Shown: positions 1 to 7,980, counted from the first letter of the stretch. The stretch: DNA of 12,556 nucleotides from Firmicutes bacterium UBA6226 (GCA_002441045.1 DJWQ01000208.1:16048-28603); one strand, 5' to 3'. Notes: generated from the letters alone by a model not told the origin. Numbers and translations: made by a program.

Positions 1-21
1 TGTAGGTTTTAGTTTAACTTC

Positions 22-55
22 CAAAAAAAAATCTAGCATATTATTCTACTAGATT
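22..55 (-). terminator. Probable intrinsic terminator reading leftward (after yneA)
   Basis: Read on the minus strand, arms AATCTAG and CTAGATT (7 bp, loop about 12 nt) are followed directly by a run of about nine T. The stem is GC-poor, but hairpin plus T-tract is the expected form for termination of the leftward yneA transcript. The long loop keeps confidence moderate. Confidence 0.5.
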
Positions 56-85
56 AAATAAGAAGGATGTAAAGTTATTATATTT

Positions 86-120
86 AAAAGCTAGTCGTAT
101 AGATTAGCTTTTATTAATTT
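86..120 (+). terminator. Hairpin, possible terminator for a plus-strand gene left of the window
   Basis: AAAAGCTAGTC and GATTAGCTTTT pair over 11 positions around a 5-nt loop (GTATA). One pair is G.U in plus-strand RNA but would be an A.C mismatch in minus-strand RNA, so the structure favours the plus strand. A T-rich stretch follows. It lies 10 nt past the yneA stop and may end an unseen rightward gene that converges on yneA. Confidence 0.4.
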
Positions 121-121
121 A

Positions 122-490
122 TTAATGGTTTGATGTTGGAACTAGAATTACTTGACCTGTATAAATGGTACCATCACTAAGATCATTATATTGCTTAATT
201 CGATAAACAACTGCTCTTATATCTTCTTCGTAATAATTGTGTGAAGCAGCAATATCCCATAAAGTATCCCCTGGCATCACTTCTATCTGAAGTGGCTCGT
301 GATTTGTAGTTGCTTCAGACATAAAAAAACCTGCAACATAGGTTAAGATAGTACTTAATATGATTAGTGTGATTAAACTCATAATGACAAAACGTGTTCT
401 GTTTACAATATATAGTCTTTTTCTTCTTTTATAGCTATTACCAGGTTGTCTAAGGTAGTCGTAATGCATTACATCTTTATCTGCTTTCAT
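122..490 (-). CDS. yneA: YneA-like SOS cell-division suppressor (membrane anchor + LysM)
   Basis: Predicted single-pass membrane protein of 122 residues. It has a basic cytoplasmic N-terminus (KRRKR at about 21-25), one membrane segment at about 34-57, and an extracellular LysM domain at about 68-118 with the PGDTLW signature (73-78) and the GQVILVP ending. LysM domains bind peptidoglycan. In Bacillus, YneA is a LysM/membrane protein encoded divergently from lexA that delays septation during SOS, and the same arrangement is seen here. The start is placed at the ATG at 490 because AAGAAAGGAAG precedes it by 9 nt. The longer reading frame (ATG at 556, 144 aa) has no ribosome site and its ATG overlaps the -10 box. 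The LysM architecture and lexA pairing are seen; the division-inhibitor role is inferred from family and context. The cytoplasmic tail seems longer than in Bacillus YneA. Confidence 0.78.
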   Translation of the reverse strand: MKADKDVMHYDYLRQPGNSYKRRKRLYIVNRTRFVIMSLITLIILSTILTYVAGFFMSEATTNHEPLQIEVMPGDTLWDIAASHNYYEEDIRAVVYRIKQYNDLSDGTIYTGQVILVPTSNH

Positions 491-499
491 AGGATTCAA

Positions 500-510
500 C
501 TTCCTTTCTT
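500..510 (-). promoter_or_regulatory. Ribosome binding site that fixes the yneA start
   Basis: On the minus strand AAGAAAGGAAG ends 9 nt before the ATG at 490. No comparable purine-rich site lies upstream of the in-frame ATG codons at 556 or 538, so this site decides the start. Confidence 0.7.
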
Positions 511-531
511 GCGACTTTTCGGACCATTTTC

Positions 532-545
532 CGAACATGCGTTCT
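532..545. promoter_or_regulatory. LexA box A (yneA initially transcribed region)
   Basis: CGAACATGCGTTCT matches the Bacillus-type LexA (DinR) operator CGAACRNRYGTTYC at 13 of 14 positions. It lies just downstream of the predicted yneA transcription start, where bound LexA would block early elongation. Confidence 0.85.
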
Positions 546-554
546 TTTAATGTC

Positions 555-583
555 ATTATATACGAACGGATGTTCTTTGTAAA
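555..583 (-). promoter_or_regulatory. yneA promoter with LexA box in the spacer
   Basis: On the minus strand TTTACA (583-578), a 17-nt spacer and a perfect TATAAT (560-555) form a near-consensus sigma-A promoter. LexA box B fills 14 of the 17 spacer positions. Transcription should begin near 548-549, which excludes the ATG at 556 as a start codon. Confidence 0.85.
563..576. promoter_or_regulatory. LexA box B (yneA promoter spacer)
   Basis: CGAACGGATGTTCT matches the CGAACRNRYGTTYC consensus at 13 of 14 positions. It lies exactly between the -35 and -10 of the yneA promoter and 31 bp from box A centre to centre. Confidence 0.88.
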
Positions 584-592
584 GAGAAAAAC

Positions 593-606
593 AGAACTAA
601 TGTTTG
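593..606. promoter_or_regulatory. Weaker LexA box C (lexA -35 region)
   Basis: AGAACTAATGTTTG keeps the GAAC-N4-GTT core but deviates in the outer positions (about 11 of 14 match). It is centred 30 bp from box B and overlaps the first three bases of the lexA -35 hexamer, as expected for an autoregulatory site with lower affinity than the yneA boxes. Confidence 0.6.
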
Positions 607-632
607 ATTTTTTTTTGCCTCTGTGTTATAAT
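604..632 (+). promoter_or_regulatory. lexA promoter (extended -10)
   Basis: TTGATT (604-609), a 17-nt spacer and TATAAT (627-632) with a TG one base upstream (624-625). Transcription should start near 639, giving a leader of about 88 nt. It is back-to-back with the yneA promoter, the two -35 boxes being 20 bp apart. Confidence 0.78.
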
Positions 633-726
633 CAGCATAAATACAGGAGTTCATGCAATTTTAAAGTTTCTGCGCATAATTTTGTGCATTATAATCGATA
701 AATAAACTAAATCTATAGGGGGTATC

Positions 727-1356
727 ATGGGCGCTTCTATATCAAAAAAACAACAAATGATTCTAGACTTCTTAAAGGACGAAGTTTCAAAAAAAGGTTA
801 TCCACCATCGGTAAGAGAAATTTGTCAAGCTGTAGGCCTAAAATCTACCTCGACTGTACATACACATTTAACGAGGCTTGAAGAACTTGGGATGATCAGA
901 CGCGATCCCACTAAACCTAGAGCTATTGAAATCTTTGATATGGATCACGAACCAGTGTCTAATGTAGTTTCAATGGCGAGAGACACTCAATTTATTCCAA
1001 TTGTTGGTGAGATTACTGCGGGTCAACCTATCCTTGCAGTAGAAAATATTGAAGAAACGTTCCCTATTCCTTCTGATTTTGTCGATGAAGGTACTTATTT
1101 TATGCTAAAAGTTAAGGGCGATAGTATGATTGAAGCCGGAATTTTTAACAGAGATTTGGTATTAGTAAGAAAACAAAACGATGCAATTAGCGGTGATATT
1201 GTCGTTGCGTTGATCGATGACAGTGCGACTGTTAAAACCTTTTATAAAGAAAAAAGCAGAGTTAGATTGCAACCTGAAAACCCAACCATGTCTCCTATTT
1301 ATGTTGATGATGTTCAGATATTAGGTAAAGTAAAGGGTGTTTTCAGAAAAATGTAA
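727..1356 (+). CDS. lexA: LexA, SOS transcriptional repressor and self-cleaving S24 protease
   Basis: A 209-residue repressor, the usual length for Firmicute LexA. The N-terminal winged helix-turn-helix (about 5-65) includes the YPPSVREI and STSTVHTHL segments that read the operator. The C-terminal S24 domain (about 88-209) shows the Ala-Gly autocleavage site at A98-G99 in GEITAGQP, catalytic Ser133 in GDSM and general-base Lys170 in ATVK. On DNA damage, RecA filaments stimulate self-cleavage and release target genes. Three LexA boxes lie in the divergent promoter region upstream, so the gene is autoregulated and co-controlled with yneA. The start is supported by AGGGGG (717-722), 4 nt before ATG. 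A strong terminator follows the gene, which appears monocistronic. All key residues are intact. Confidence 0.97.
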   Translation: MGASISKKQQMILDFLKDEVSKKGYPPSVREICQAVGLKSTSTVHTHLTRLEELGMIRRDPTKPRAIEIFDMDHEPVSNVVSMARDTQFIPIVGEITAGQPILAVENIEETFPIPSDFVDEGTYFMLKVKGDSMIEAGIFNRDLVLVRKQNDAISGDIVVALIDDSATVKTFYKEKSRVRLQPENPTMSPIYVDDVQILGKVKGVFRKM

Positions 1357-1383
1357 AATTAAGCTTTTTATTCATCAAACGAT

Positions 1384-1430
1384 TAACGAGTTGACGTAAT
1401 TATATTATGTTAACTCGTTATTTTTATTTT
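1384..1430 (+). terminator. Strong intrinsic terminator of lexA
   Basis: The arms start TAACGAGTTGAC and end GTTAACTCGTTA. They pair over 17 positions (two G.T pairs) around a 3-nt TAT loop (1401-1403), followed by TTTTTATTTT. It lies 27 nt after the lexA stop. Confidence 0.93.
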
Positions 1431-1514
1431 CATTTTAATTTCTTTTTTTGCGTATTTAAGTGATAAAATCACCCATTATGTTATAAAATGGTTATTTTAT
1501 TGATTCCAAAAAAG

Positions 1515-1523
1515 TGATATTAT
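1515..1523 (+). promoter_or_regulatory. Candidate extended -10 for gdhA
   Basis: TGATATTAT reads as TG-N-TATTAT, about 36 nt before the start codon. No good -35 sits 16-18 nt upstream (TTTTAT at 1495-1500 is the nearest). A second candidate, TGTTATAAA, lies at 1479-1487. Either could serve, and the region contains several AT-rich inverted repeats. Confidence 0.35.
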
Positions 1524-1531
1524 TTTAGTAG

Positions 1532-2896
<1,365 letters not shown>

Positions 2897-2913
2897 TAGA
2901 GTGTGAACTAAGC

Positions 2914-2946
2914 AAAACCCCTTATAGATGATCTATAAGGGGTTTT
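2914..2946. terminator. Bidirectional terminator between gdhA and the malic enzyme gene
   Basis: A 33-nt perfect palindrome with arms AAAACCCCTTATAGAT and ATCTATAAGGGGTTTT around a single central G. Both RNA strands form a GC-containing stem ending in U residues (TTTTATTT on plus, TTTT on minus). It lies 17 nt after the gdhA stop and 41 nt after the convergent malic enzyme stop, so it can serve both. Confidence 0.93.
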
Positions 2947-2987
2947 ATTTGTGATAGTTACTACAAATATTTATTACAAATAAGAAT

Positions 2988-4160
2988 TTATAACTTTGAA
3001 ACACCTGATTTTATTGCAGCTTCATATACTGCCTTTGCAACTCTATCGCCTATTGACTTATTAAGTGCTGATGGAATAATGTAGGATTCATTTAACTCTT
3101 CATCTGCAACCAAAGATGCTATCGCATGTACAGCAGCAATTTTCATCTCTTCATTTATATCAGAAGCTCTTGCGTCAAGTGCACCTCTAAAAATACCTGG
3201 GAAAGCTAACACATTGTTGATCTGATTTTCAAAGTCTGATCGACCAGTTCCGACGATTCTTGCCCCCGCCTCTTTTGCAAGATCTGGCATGATCTCTGGA
3301 TCCGGATTTGCCATTGCAAAGACGATTGCATCTGCGTTCATTGACTTAACCATATCTTGAGAAACTGCATCTTTTGACGAAACGCCTATAAATACATCTG
3401 CATTAGCCATTGCATCTGCTAAAGTACCTGTTCTAAGTGCAGGATTAGTAATTAGAGCAATTTCATCCTGTACCCAATTCTTTTGCTTTTCATTTCTATT
3501 TAAGATGCCTTTACGATCACATGAGAGTATATTTTTGGCACCAATATCAACTAGCATTCTAGCGATAGCGTTTCCAGCAGAACCAGCACCATTGATAACG
3601 ATTGTAATATCTTCGATTTTTTTATTAACGATCTTTAATGCGTTAATTAAAGCAGAACATACAACGATAGCAGTTCCGTGTTGATCGTCATGGAAGATCG
3701 GAATATCTAATAACGATTTGAGCTTTCTCTCTACCTCAACGCATCTTGGGGAAGAAATGTCCTCTAAATTAATACCACCGAAAACAGGTGCAATTTGCAC
3801 CACTGTATTTACAATCTCATCTACTTCTTGCGACTCTACGCAGATTGGGAAAGCATCAACACCAGCAAATGCCTTAAACAGAATAGCCTTCCCTTCCATA
3901 ACTGGAATAGCAGCTTTTGCCCCAATATTACCTAATCCTAAAACCGCAGATCCGTCAGAAACCACTGCGACTAAATTACCTTTAGATGTGTACTTGTATA
4001 CGTCGTCAGGATTAGCTGCAATTTTTCTGCAAGGTTCAGCTACGCCAGGCGTATATGCTGTAGATAAATCAACCTTTGTCTCTAGGTTTACTTTGCTCGT
4101 AACCTCGATTTTTCCTTTTTTAGCCTCATGTAGCTCAAGTGCTAATTGATTATAGTTCAT
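2988..4160 (-). CDS. Malic enzyme (short bacterial type, NAD(P)-dependent)
   Basis: Oxidative decarboxylation of malate to pyruvate and CO2 with reduction of NAD or NADP, in the cytosol. At 390 residues it is the compact bacterial form without the C-terminal phosphotransacetylase domain of MaeB. The N-terminal domain has Y36 in AYTPGVAEPC and K91 in VMEGKA (catalytic pair), the metal ligands E133/D134 in NLEDISSP and D159 in FHDDQHGTA. The NAD(P) domain shows INGAGSAGNAIA (189-200) with D215 at the end of the second strand. I cannot settle NAD versus NADP. AAGGAGGT (4164-4171) lies 3 nt before ATG. It is the last gene of a likely operon, 47 nt after the PLP-enzyme gene, with no terminator or clear promoter in that gap. 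The similar enzyme in Bacillus is YtsJ. Confidence 0.95.
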   Translation of the reverse strand: MNYNQLALELHEAKKGKIEVTSKVNLETKVDLSTAYTPGVAEPCRKIAANPDDVYKYTSKGNLVAVVSDGSAVLGLGNIGAKAAIPVMEGKAILFKAFAGVDAFPICVESQEVDEIVNTVVQIAPVFGGINLEDISSPRCVEVERKLKSLLDIPIFHDDQHGTAIVVCSALINALKIVNKKIEDITIVINGAGSAGNAIARMLVDIGAKNILSCDRKGILNRNEKQKNWVQDEIALITNPALRTGTLADAMANADVFIGVSSKDAVSQDMVKSMNADAIVFAMANPDPEIMPDLAKEAGARIVGTGRSDFENQINNVLAFPGIFRGALDARASDINEEMKIAAVHAIASLVADEELNESYIIPSALNKSIGDRVAKAVYEAAIKSGVSKL

Positions 4161-4207
4161 ATTACCTCCTTGATTTTTTTGCTTTTAGCAAAATGGAATA
4201 GCAACTA

Positions 4208-5497
4208 CTAAAGTGTGATTAAATTTCGATCCATTAGAAACTGTAAGGATTTCATGACGCCAAATTTTGAATGTTCATAAGTTAAGCCTCCTTGGAAGTA
4301 AGCGATATACGGCTCTCTGATGGGTGCGTCAGCGCTGAGTTCTATAGACGAACCCTGTACAAATGCACCTGCTGCCATAATAACATCACTACTATACCCA
4401 GGCATCGCCCATGGCTCAGGTGAAACAAAGCTATCAATTGGTGAAGCACTTTGAATGCCCTGACAGAAAGCGATTACCTTCTCAGGTGATTTGAATTCAA
4501 TTGCTTGAATGATATCACTTCGTGACGACACTGGACTAGGATTGACTCTGTAACCGAAATGTTCATATACTTTGGCACATAAAATTGCACCCTTTAATGC
4601 ACCACTTACTACCTTTGGTGCCATAAAAAGGCCTTGAAGAATAGGTCTCGTTTGACCAAATGTTAAACCACACTCTTTTCCTATTCCTGGCGAGGTCATT
4701 CGTCCAGCAACCTGATCGATAAGGTGTTTCTTGCCAACAATATACCCACCGCTAAGCGCTAATCCCCCACCAGGGTTTTTAATTAAGCTCCCAGCCATTA
4801 AATCGGCACCAACCTCCGTCGGTTCTAGGTAATCTAAAAACTCCCCATAGCAATTATCAACCATGACAATAACTTGTGGGCACTTGTTTTTGACATGAGC
4901 AATTACATCTGCTATTTCGTTTATAGTTAATCCTCTTCTCCACGAGTATCCCGCAGAGCGCTGAATGTAAACAACATTTGTATTTTTTTCAAGTTTTGAA
5001 TCAATGGCATTAAAGTCAAAACCACCTTCATCATTTAATGAGACTTCGTCATAAGAGACGCCAATATCCATTAGCGACATAGATTCTGATTTAGAAAGTC
5101 CTATGACTTTTTCAAGAGTATCATAAGGTCTACCTGTAATGCTAAGCATCCTTTGATTTGGCCTTAGAACACCGGTTAGCATTAGCGTTAAAGCATGCGT
5201 ACCTGAAACAATTATCGGTCTTACAATGGCATCTTCAGCGCCAAAAAGAGTACTATAGATATTCTCTACAGCATCTCTACCGATGTCGTCATAACCATAA
5301 CCAGTATTCCAATTGAAATGTATATCGGAAAGTCTATGTTTTTGCATCGCATGTAGCACTTTCATTTGATTGTGCTGAGCAATTTCATCGATATTTGCAA
5401 ATTGATCTTGTATTTCTATCTCTTTACCTTTTATAAATTCTAAGGTGTCAGAGCTGATACCAAGTGCATCATAGTAATTAAGCTTGTTATAAGTCAA
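4208..5497 (-). CDS. PLP-dependent enzyme of the YnbB / 'methionine gamma-lyase-like' family
   Basis: Fold-type I PLP enzyme of 429 residues. It belongs to the family annotated variously as methionine gamma-lyase family or aluminium resistance protein (Bacillus YnbB), whose real reaction is not established to my knowledge. Visible motifs are NWNTGYGYDDIGRD (62-74), VSGTHAL (97-103, likely PLP-phosphate contact), the PLP-ring aspartate D214 in VMVDNCYGEF and the Schiff-base lysine K240 in GSLIKNPGGG. The start is TTG: GGAGG (5503-5507) lies 5 nt upstream, and no ATG occurs near the conserved N-terminus. It sits 22 nt after the pyrophosphatase stop and 47 nt before the malic enzyme, so it is the middle gene of the operon. 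A C-S lyase is possible, but the neighbours include no sulfur-metabolism gene. Confidence 0.85.
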   Translation of the reverse strand: MTYNKLNYYDALGISSDTLEFIKGKEIEIQDQFANIDEIAQHNQMKVLHAMQKHRLSDIHFNWNTGYGYDDIGRDAVENIYSTLFGAEDAIVRPIIVSGTHALTLMLTGVLRPNQRMLSITGRPYDTLEKVIGLSKSESMSLMDIGVSYDEVSLNDEGGFDFNAIDSKLEKNTNVVYIQRSAGYSWRRGLTINEIADVIAHVKNKCPQVIVMVDNCYGEFLDYLEPTEVGADLMAGSLIKNPGGGLALSGGYIVGKKHLIDQVAGRMTSPGIGKECGLTFGQTRPILQGLFMAPKVVSGALKGAILCAKVYEHFGYRVNPSPVSSRSDIIQAIEFKSPEKVIAFCQGIQSASPIDSFVSPEPWAMPGYSSDVIMAAGAFVQGSSIELSADAPIREPYIAYFQGGLTYEHSKFGVMKSLQFLMDRNLITL

Positions 5498-5502
5498 AGT
5501 TG

Positions 5503-5507
5503 CCTCC
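5503..5507 (-). promoter_or_regulatory. Ribosome binding site supporting a TTG start
   Basis: GGAGG on the minus strand, 5 nt before the TTG at 5497, within the 22-nt gap after the pyrophosphatase stop. It decides the start of the PLP-enzyme gene. Confidence 0.75.
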
Positions 5508-5519
5508 GGTGATTTATAT

Positions 5520-7145
5520 TTATTTAATCATATTAATCGCATTGATCAGCATAGGAATAATCTGTTTCTTTCTAGAAACGATACTATCGATGAACGTTCC
5601 CTGATCAACTGATTTTTCAAAAGCCATACTCAGCAAACGATCGTGTTTGGACTCAAAATAAGTGTAAGAGCCTTCTTTGATGATATCGGTTACTAACATA
5701 AGAGTTAAGTAATGATCTCTACCATCGTGTATTTTTCTTATCAATTTAAGATAAGCCTCTTCTTGTGAAGCAATCTCATCGAAATTAAGTGTAAATACTT
5801 GAGAAATGCCAAGCTTATAACCGTCTATAACAAACTCTTTAAAGTCGTTATAAAACACATCATTTACAGTTCGACCATCAAGTGAGGTGCCACTTCTAAA
5901 CATTTCAAGCGCGTATTTGGAAAGATCTATTTCAGCAATTTCCCTTAACACAGAAACTGCATGTTCATCAAAGTAAGTCGTCGTTGGTGACTTAAGTAAA
6001 AGTGTATCAGAAACGATCCCAGAAAGCATAAGACCAGCAATTTGTTTAGGAATATCGATTTGAGCTTCTTTAAAAAGCTGAAAAATAATGGTATTTGTAC
6101 TACCAACTGGCATATTTCTAAACGTTATAGGTAAACTGGTACTGATGTCCCCTATTTTATGATGATCCAGTATTTCTAGAACATTGGCTTCATTTAATCC
6201 ATTAGCTGACTGAGAATATTCATTGTGATCCACTAGTATAACATTTTTCTTAGTGGGATTTAAAAAGTGTGTACGACCAATAATACCAAGGTATTTTCCA
6301 GCTTCATCAACCACTGGGAACTTTGAGTGCTTAGAGGTCTGTATAATCTCACGACAATTTTCAAGGTACTCATCTACCTTGAACTTCATCAAACGATCAC
6401 TCTTCATTATTGTACTTACGAAGTTTGTTTGATTGATAAGTTTTGAAGTGGAATAGGTGTCGTACGGGGTTCTGATAAGGTTAACGCCTGACACTTTCGC
6501 CTTGTCCATGAGAACTTCAGGAATTTGTAAATCACCTGTAACGATAATCATTTGTGCTTTTTTTGAGATCGCATGCTCTATTATATCAAATCGATCACCT
6601 GTAATAACAATAGAATCACTTTCAATTCGATGTTGCCTTATGATAGTCGTCTCATGAAAGGCTGTAATGATGATGTGACCGTTAATGTCGCTGTGACCAT
6701 AATTTAATATGTCCGCATTCAAATCCTGACGAATGTTATTAAACGTCGTGTGTAATGCGTGATAGTCACCATTTATGGCATTCATTGCAATATCCTTCAT
6801 AGTGATGATTCCAATTAAATAACCTTCTTGATCGACGATTGGTAGCGTTCTTATCTTATATGCGTTCATGTGATTGTATGCTTTTAAAATGGAATTTGAA
6901 GGTTCTAGTGGCATGATTTTATCAAAGTCTAAATCTTTTAATTGAATTTTGACATTTTCAAGCATTCTAGGCTTGTCCACCTTAAAATAATCCAAAACAA
7001 ACTCAGCTTCTTTTGCGATTTCACCAAGAACACAAGGTTCTGTTTGGAGTCCATTTTGATTTTTGAGATATGAAAGTGCTATCGCGGAGGTAACACTGTC
7101 TGTATCGGGATTTTTGTGTCCAAAAATGAGTATTTTATCTTCCAT
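5520..7145 (-). CDS. CBS/DRTGG-regulated manganese-dependent inorganic pyrophosphatase
   Basis: Family II (DHH) pyrophosphatase of 541 residues, hydrolysing PPi to phosphate in the cytosol. It carries a regulatory insert that makes it much longer than plain PpaC (about 310). The catalytic start is GHKNPDTDSV with metal ligands H10, D14 and D16. The insert follows: CBS 1 (about 72-125, RTLPIVDQEGYLIGII), a DRTGG domain (about 130-240, ITGDRFDII) and CBS 2 (about 245-297, FPVVDEAGKYLGIIG). The DHH part resumes with D306 in LVDHNE, DHH (327-329) and D380 in GIVSD. The C-terminal DHHA2 domain ends in the PPi-binding SRKKQ (524-528). CBS inserts in this family bind adenine nucleotides (AMP and ADP inhibit; diadenosine polyphosphates activate in DRTGG-bearing forms), so activity probably follows energy state. 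AAGGAGGAA lies at 7154-7162. First gene of the operon with the PLP enzyme and malic enzyme. Confidence 0.93.
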   Translation of the reverse strand: MEDKILIFGHKNPDTDSVTSAIALSYLKNQNGLQTEPCVLGEIAKEAEFVLDYFKVDKPRMLENVKIQLKDLDFDKIMPLEPSNSILKAYNHMNAYKIRTLPIVDQEGYLIGIITMKDIAMNAINGDYHALHTTFNNIRQDLNADILNYGHSDINGHIIITAFHETTIIRQHRIESDSIVITGDRFDIIEHAISKKAQMIIVTGDLQIPEVLMDKAKVSGVNLIRTPYDTYSTSKLINQTNFVSTIMKSDRLMKFKVDEYLENCREIIQTSKHSKFPVVDEAGKYLGIIGRTHFLNPTKKNVILVDHNEYSQSANGLNEANVLEILDHHKIGDISTSLPITFRNMPVGSTNTIIFQLFKEAQIDIPKQIAGLMLSGIVSDTLLLKSPTTTYFDEHAVSVLREIAEIDLSKYALEMFRSGTSLDGRTVNDVFYNDFKEFVIDGYKLGISQVFTLNFDEIASQEEAYLKLIRKIHDGRDHYLTLMLVTDIIKEGSYTYFESKHDRLLSMAFEKSVDQGTFIDSIVSRKKQIIPMLINAINMIK

Positions 7146-7180
7146 GGCATTTGTTCCTCCTTATATCTTATTCAACCAAC

Positions 7181-7190
7181 ATTATAACAT
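7181..7190 (-). promoter_or_regulatory. Extended -10 of the pyrophosphatase operon promoter
   Basis: On the minus strand ATGTTATAAT gives TG-T-TATAAT, 35 nt before the start codon. The -35 position (about 7204-7209, TGCTTA) is poor and falls inside the deoD terminator hairpin, so the extended -10 probably carries the promoter. Transcription would start near 7174. Confidence 0.6.
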
Positions 7191-7213
7191 AAAAAAGGAT
7201 GCCTAAGCATCCT
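7191..7213 (-). terminator. Intrinsic terminator of deoD
   Basis: On the minus strand AGGATGC and GCATCCT pair perfectly (7 bp) around TTAG, followed by six T including the last stem base. It is 30 nt past the deoD stop. A second short hairpin (TGGCG/CGCCA, 7228-7242) lies between the stop and the terminator, without a T-run of its own. Confidence 0.92.
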
Positions 7214-7243
7214 AAGAAATTTAAATATGGCGCAAAACGCCAA

Positions 7244-7951
7244 CTATTTAGTTACTGTGTCTAAGACAAGTTTAATCATATCGCCAAAAGTACGTTCTCT
7301 TTCAGCAGCAGTTGTTTCCTCTTGAGTTACCAATGAATCGCTTACAGTCAAAACACACAATGCTTGTGCATTATAACGTGCAGCTAAAGTATACAGCTCA
7401 GCAGCTTCCATTTCTACAGCAAGGATATTGTATTCCACTAACTTCTTATTTCTATTTGCGTTAAAATCTTCGTAAAAACTATCTTCTGATAAGATATTTC
7501 CAACATGAACATTCATACCAAGTGATTGTGCAGTCATGTAAGTGTTATGAAGTAAATTAAAGTCTGAAATTGCAGCAAAATTAAGTCCTGGAAAACGACG
7601 ATTGTTCATATTAGAAGATGTACTTGCGCCTTGTGCTAGAATAATATCTCTAATTTTCACATGTGGTACCATTGCGCCACATGAACCGACGCGGATTAAC
7701 TTCTTAACATCGTAAAATCTTAAAAGTTCATTTACATAGATTGATAAAGATGGCATCCCCATTCCGGTTCCTTGAACAGAGACTCTTACGCCATTGTAAG
7801 TGCCAGTATATCCATACATCCCTCTTACTTCATTATAACGAACTGGATTTTCAAGAAAAGTTTCTGCAATATATTTTGCTCTTAGTGGATCGCCAGGCAA
7901 TAAAACGATATCAGCGATATCGCCGAGTTTAGCATTAATATGTGTACTCAA
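7244..7951 (-). CDS. deoD: Purine nucleoside phosphorylase, DeoD type
   Basis: Hexameric phosphorylase that splits purine (deoxy)ribonucleosides with phosphate into free base and (deoxy)ribose 1-phosphate for purine salvage. The start is taken as the TTG at 7951, giving 235 residues (MSTHINAKLGD). GGAGG (7960-7964) lies 8 nt upstream of it. The longer frame from the ATG at 7966 would begin inside this ribosome site and add five residues absent from the family. Visible active-site residues: H4, LPGDPLRA with R24, NEVRGM with R43, RVGSCGA with R87 and S90, VEMEAAE (179-185) for the ribose, and the base-protonating D205 in TVSDSL with R218 in AAERE. The order closely follows E. coli DeoD. It has its own promoter and terminator, so it is monocistronic. 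Confidence 0.96.
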   Translation of the reverse strand: MSTHINAKLGDIADIVLLPGDPLRAKYIAETFLENPVRYNEVRGMYGYTGTYNGVRVSVQGTGMGMPSLSIYVNELLRFYDVKKLIRVGSCGAMVPHVKIRDIILAQGASTSSNMNNRRFPGLNFAAISDFNLLHNTYMTAQSLGMNVHVGNILSEDSFYEDFNANRNKKLVEYNILAVEMEAAELYTLAARYNAQALCVLTVSDSLVTQEETTAAERERTFGDMIKLVLDTVTK

Positions 7952-7959
7952 AGTTAACA

Positions 7960-7964
7960 CCTCC
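7960..7964 (-). promoter_or_regulatory. Ribosome binding site that sets the deoD TTG start
   Basis: GGAGG on the minus strand overlaps the ATG at 7964-7966 and sits 8 nt before the TTG at 7951. This supports TTG, not ATG, as the initiation codon. Confidence 0.8.
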
Positions 7965-7980
7965 ATTTATTATCATGTTT

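Noticed and set aside
3718..4149. 143-codon plus-strand open frame opposite the malic enzyme gene
   Set aside because: It lies wholly antisense to a gene with intact family motifs, has low-complexity Ser/Thr-rich content and no ribosome site; it is a mirror of the coding strand.
4175..4195. Small hairpin (TTTTGC/GCAAAA) between the PLP-enzyme and malic enzyme genes
   Set aside because: On the transcribed strand it is followed by A residues, not T, so it is not an intrinsic terminator; the operon is not interrupted.
5520..7145. Reading the CBS/DRTGG insert as evidence of a recent gene fusion in this genome
   Set aside because: CBS-DRTGG pyrophosphatases are an established clostridial family with this same order; no codon-use break is visible at the joins.
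7148..7150. Alternative ATG, out of frame, 5 nt upstream of the pyrophosphatase ATG and at better spacing from the ribosome site
   Set aside because: It opens a frame of only about two dozen codons with no recognisable sequence, whereas the ATG at 7145 yields the conserved DHH N-terminus.
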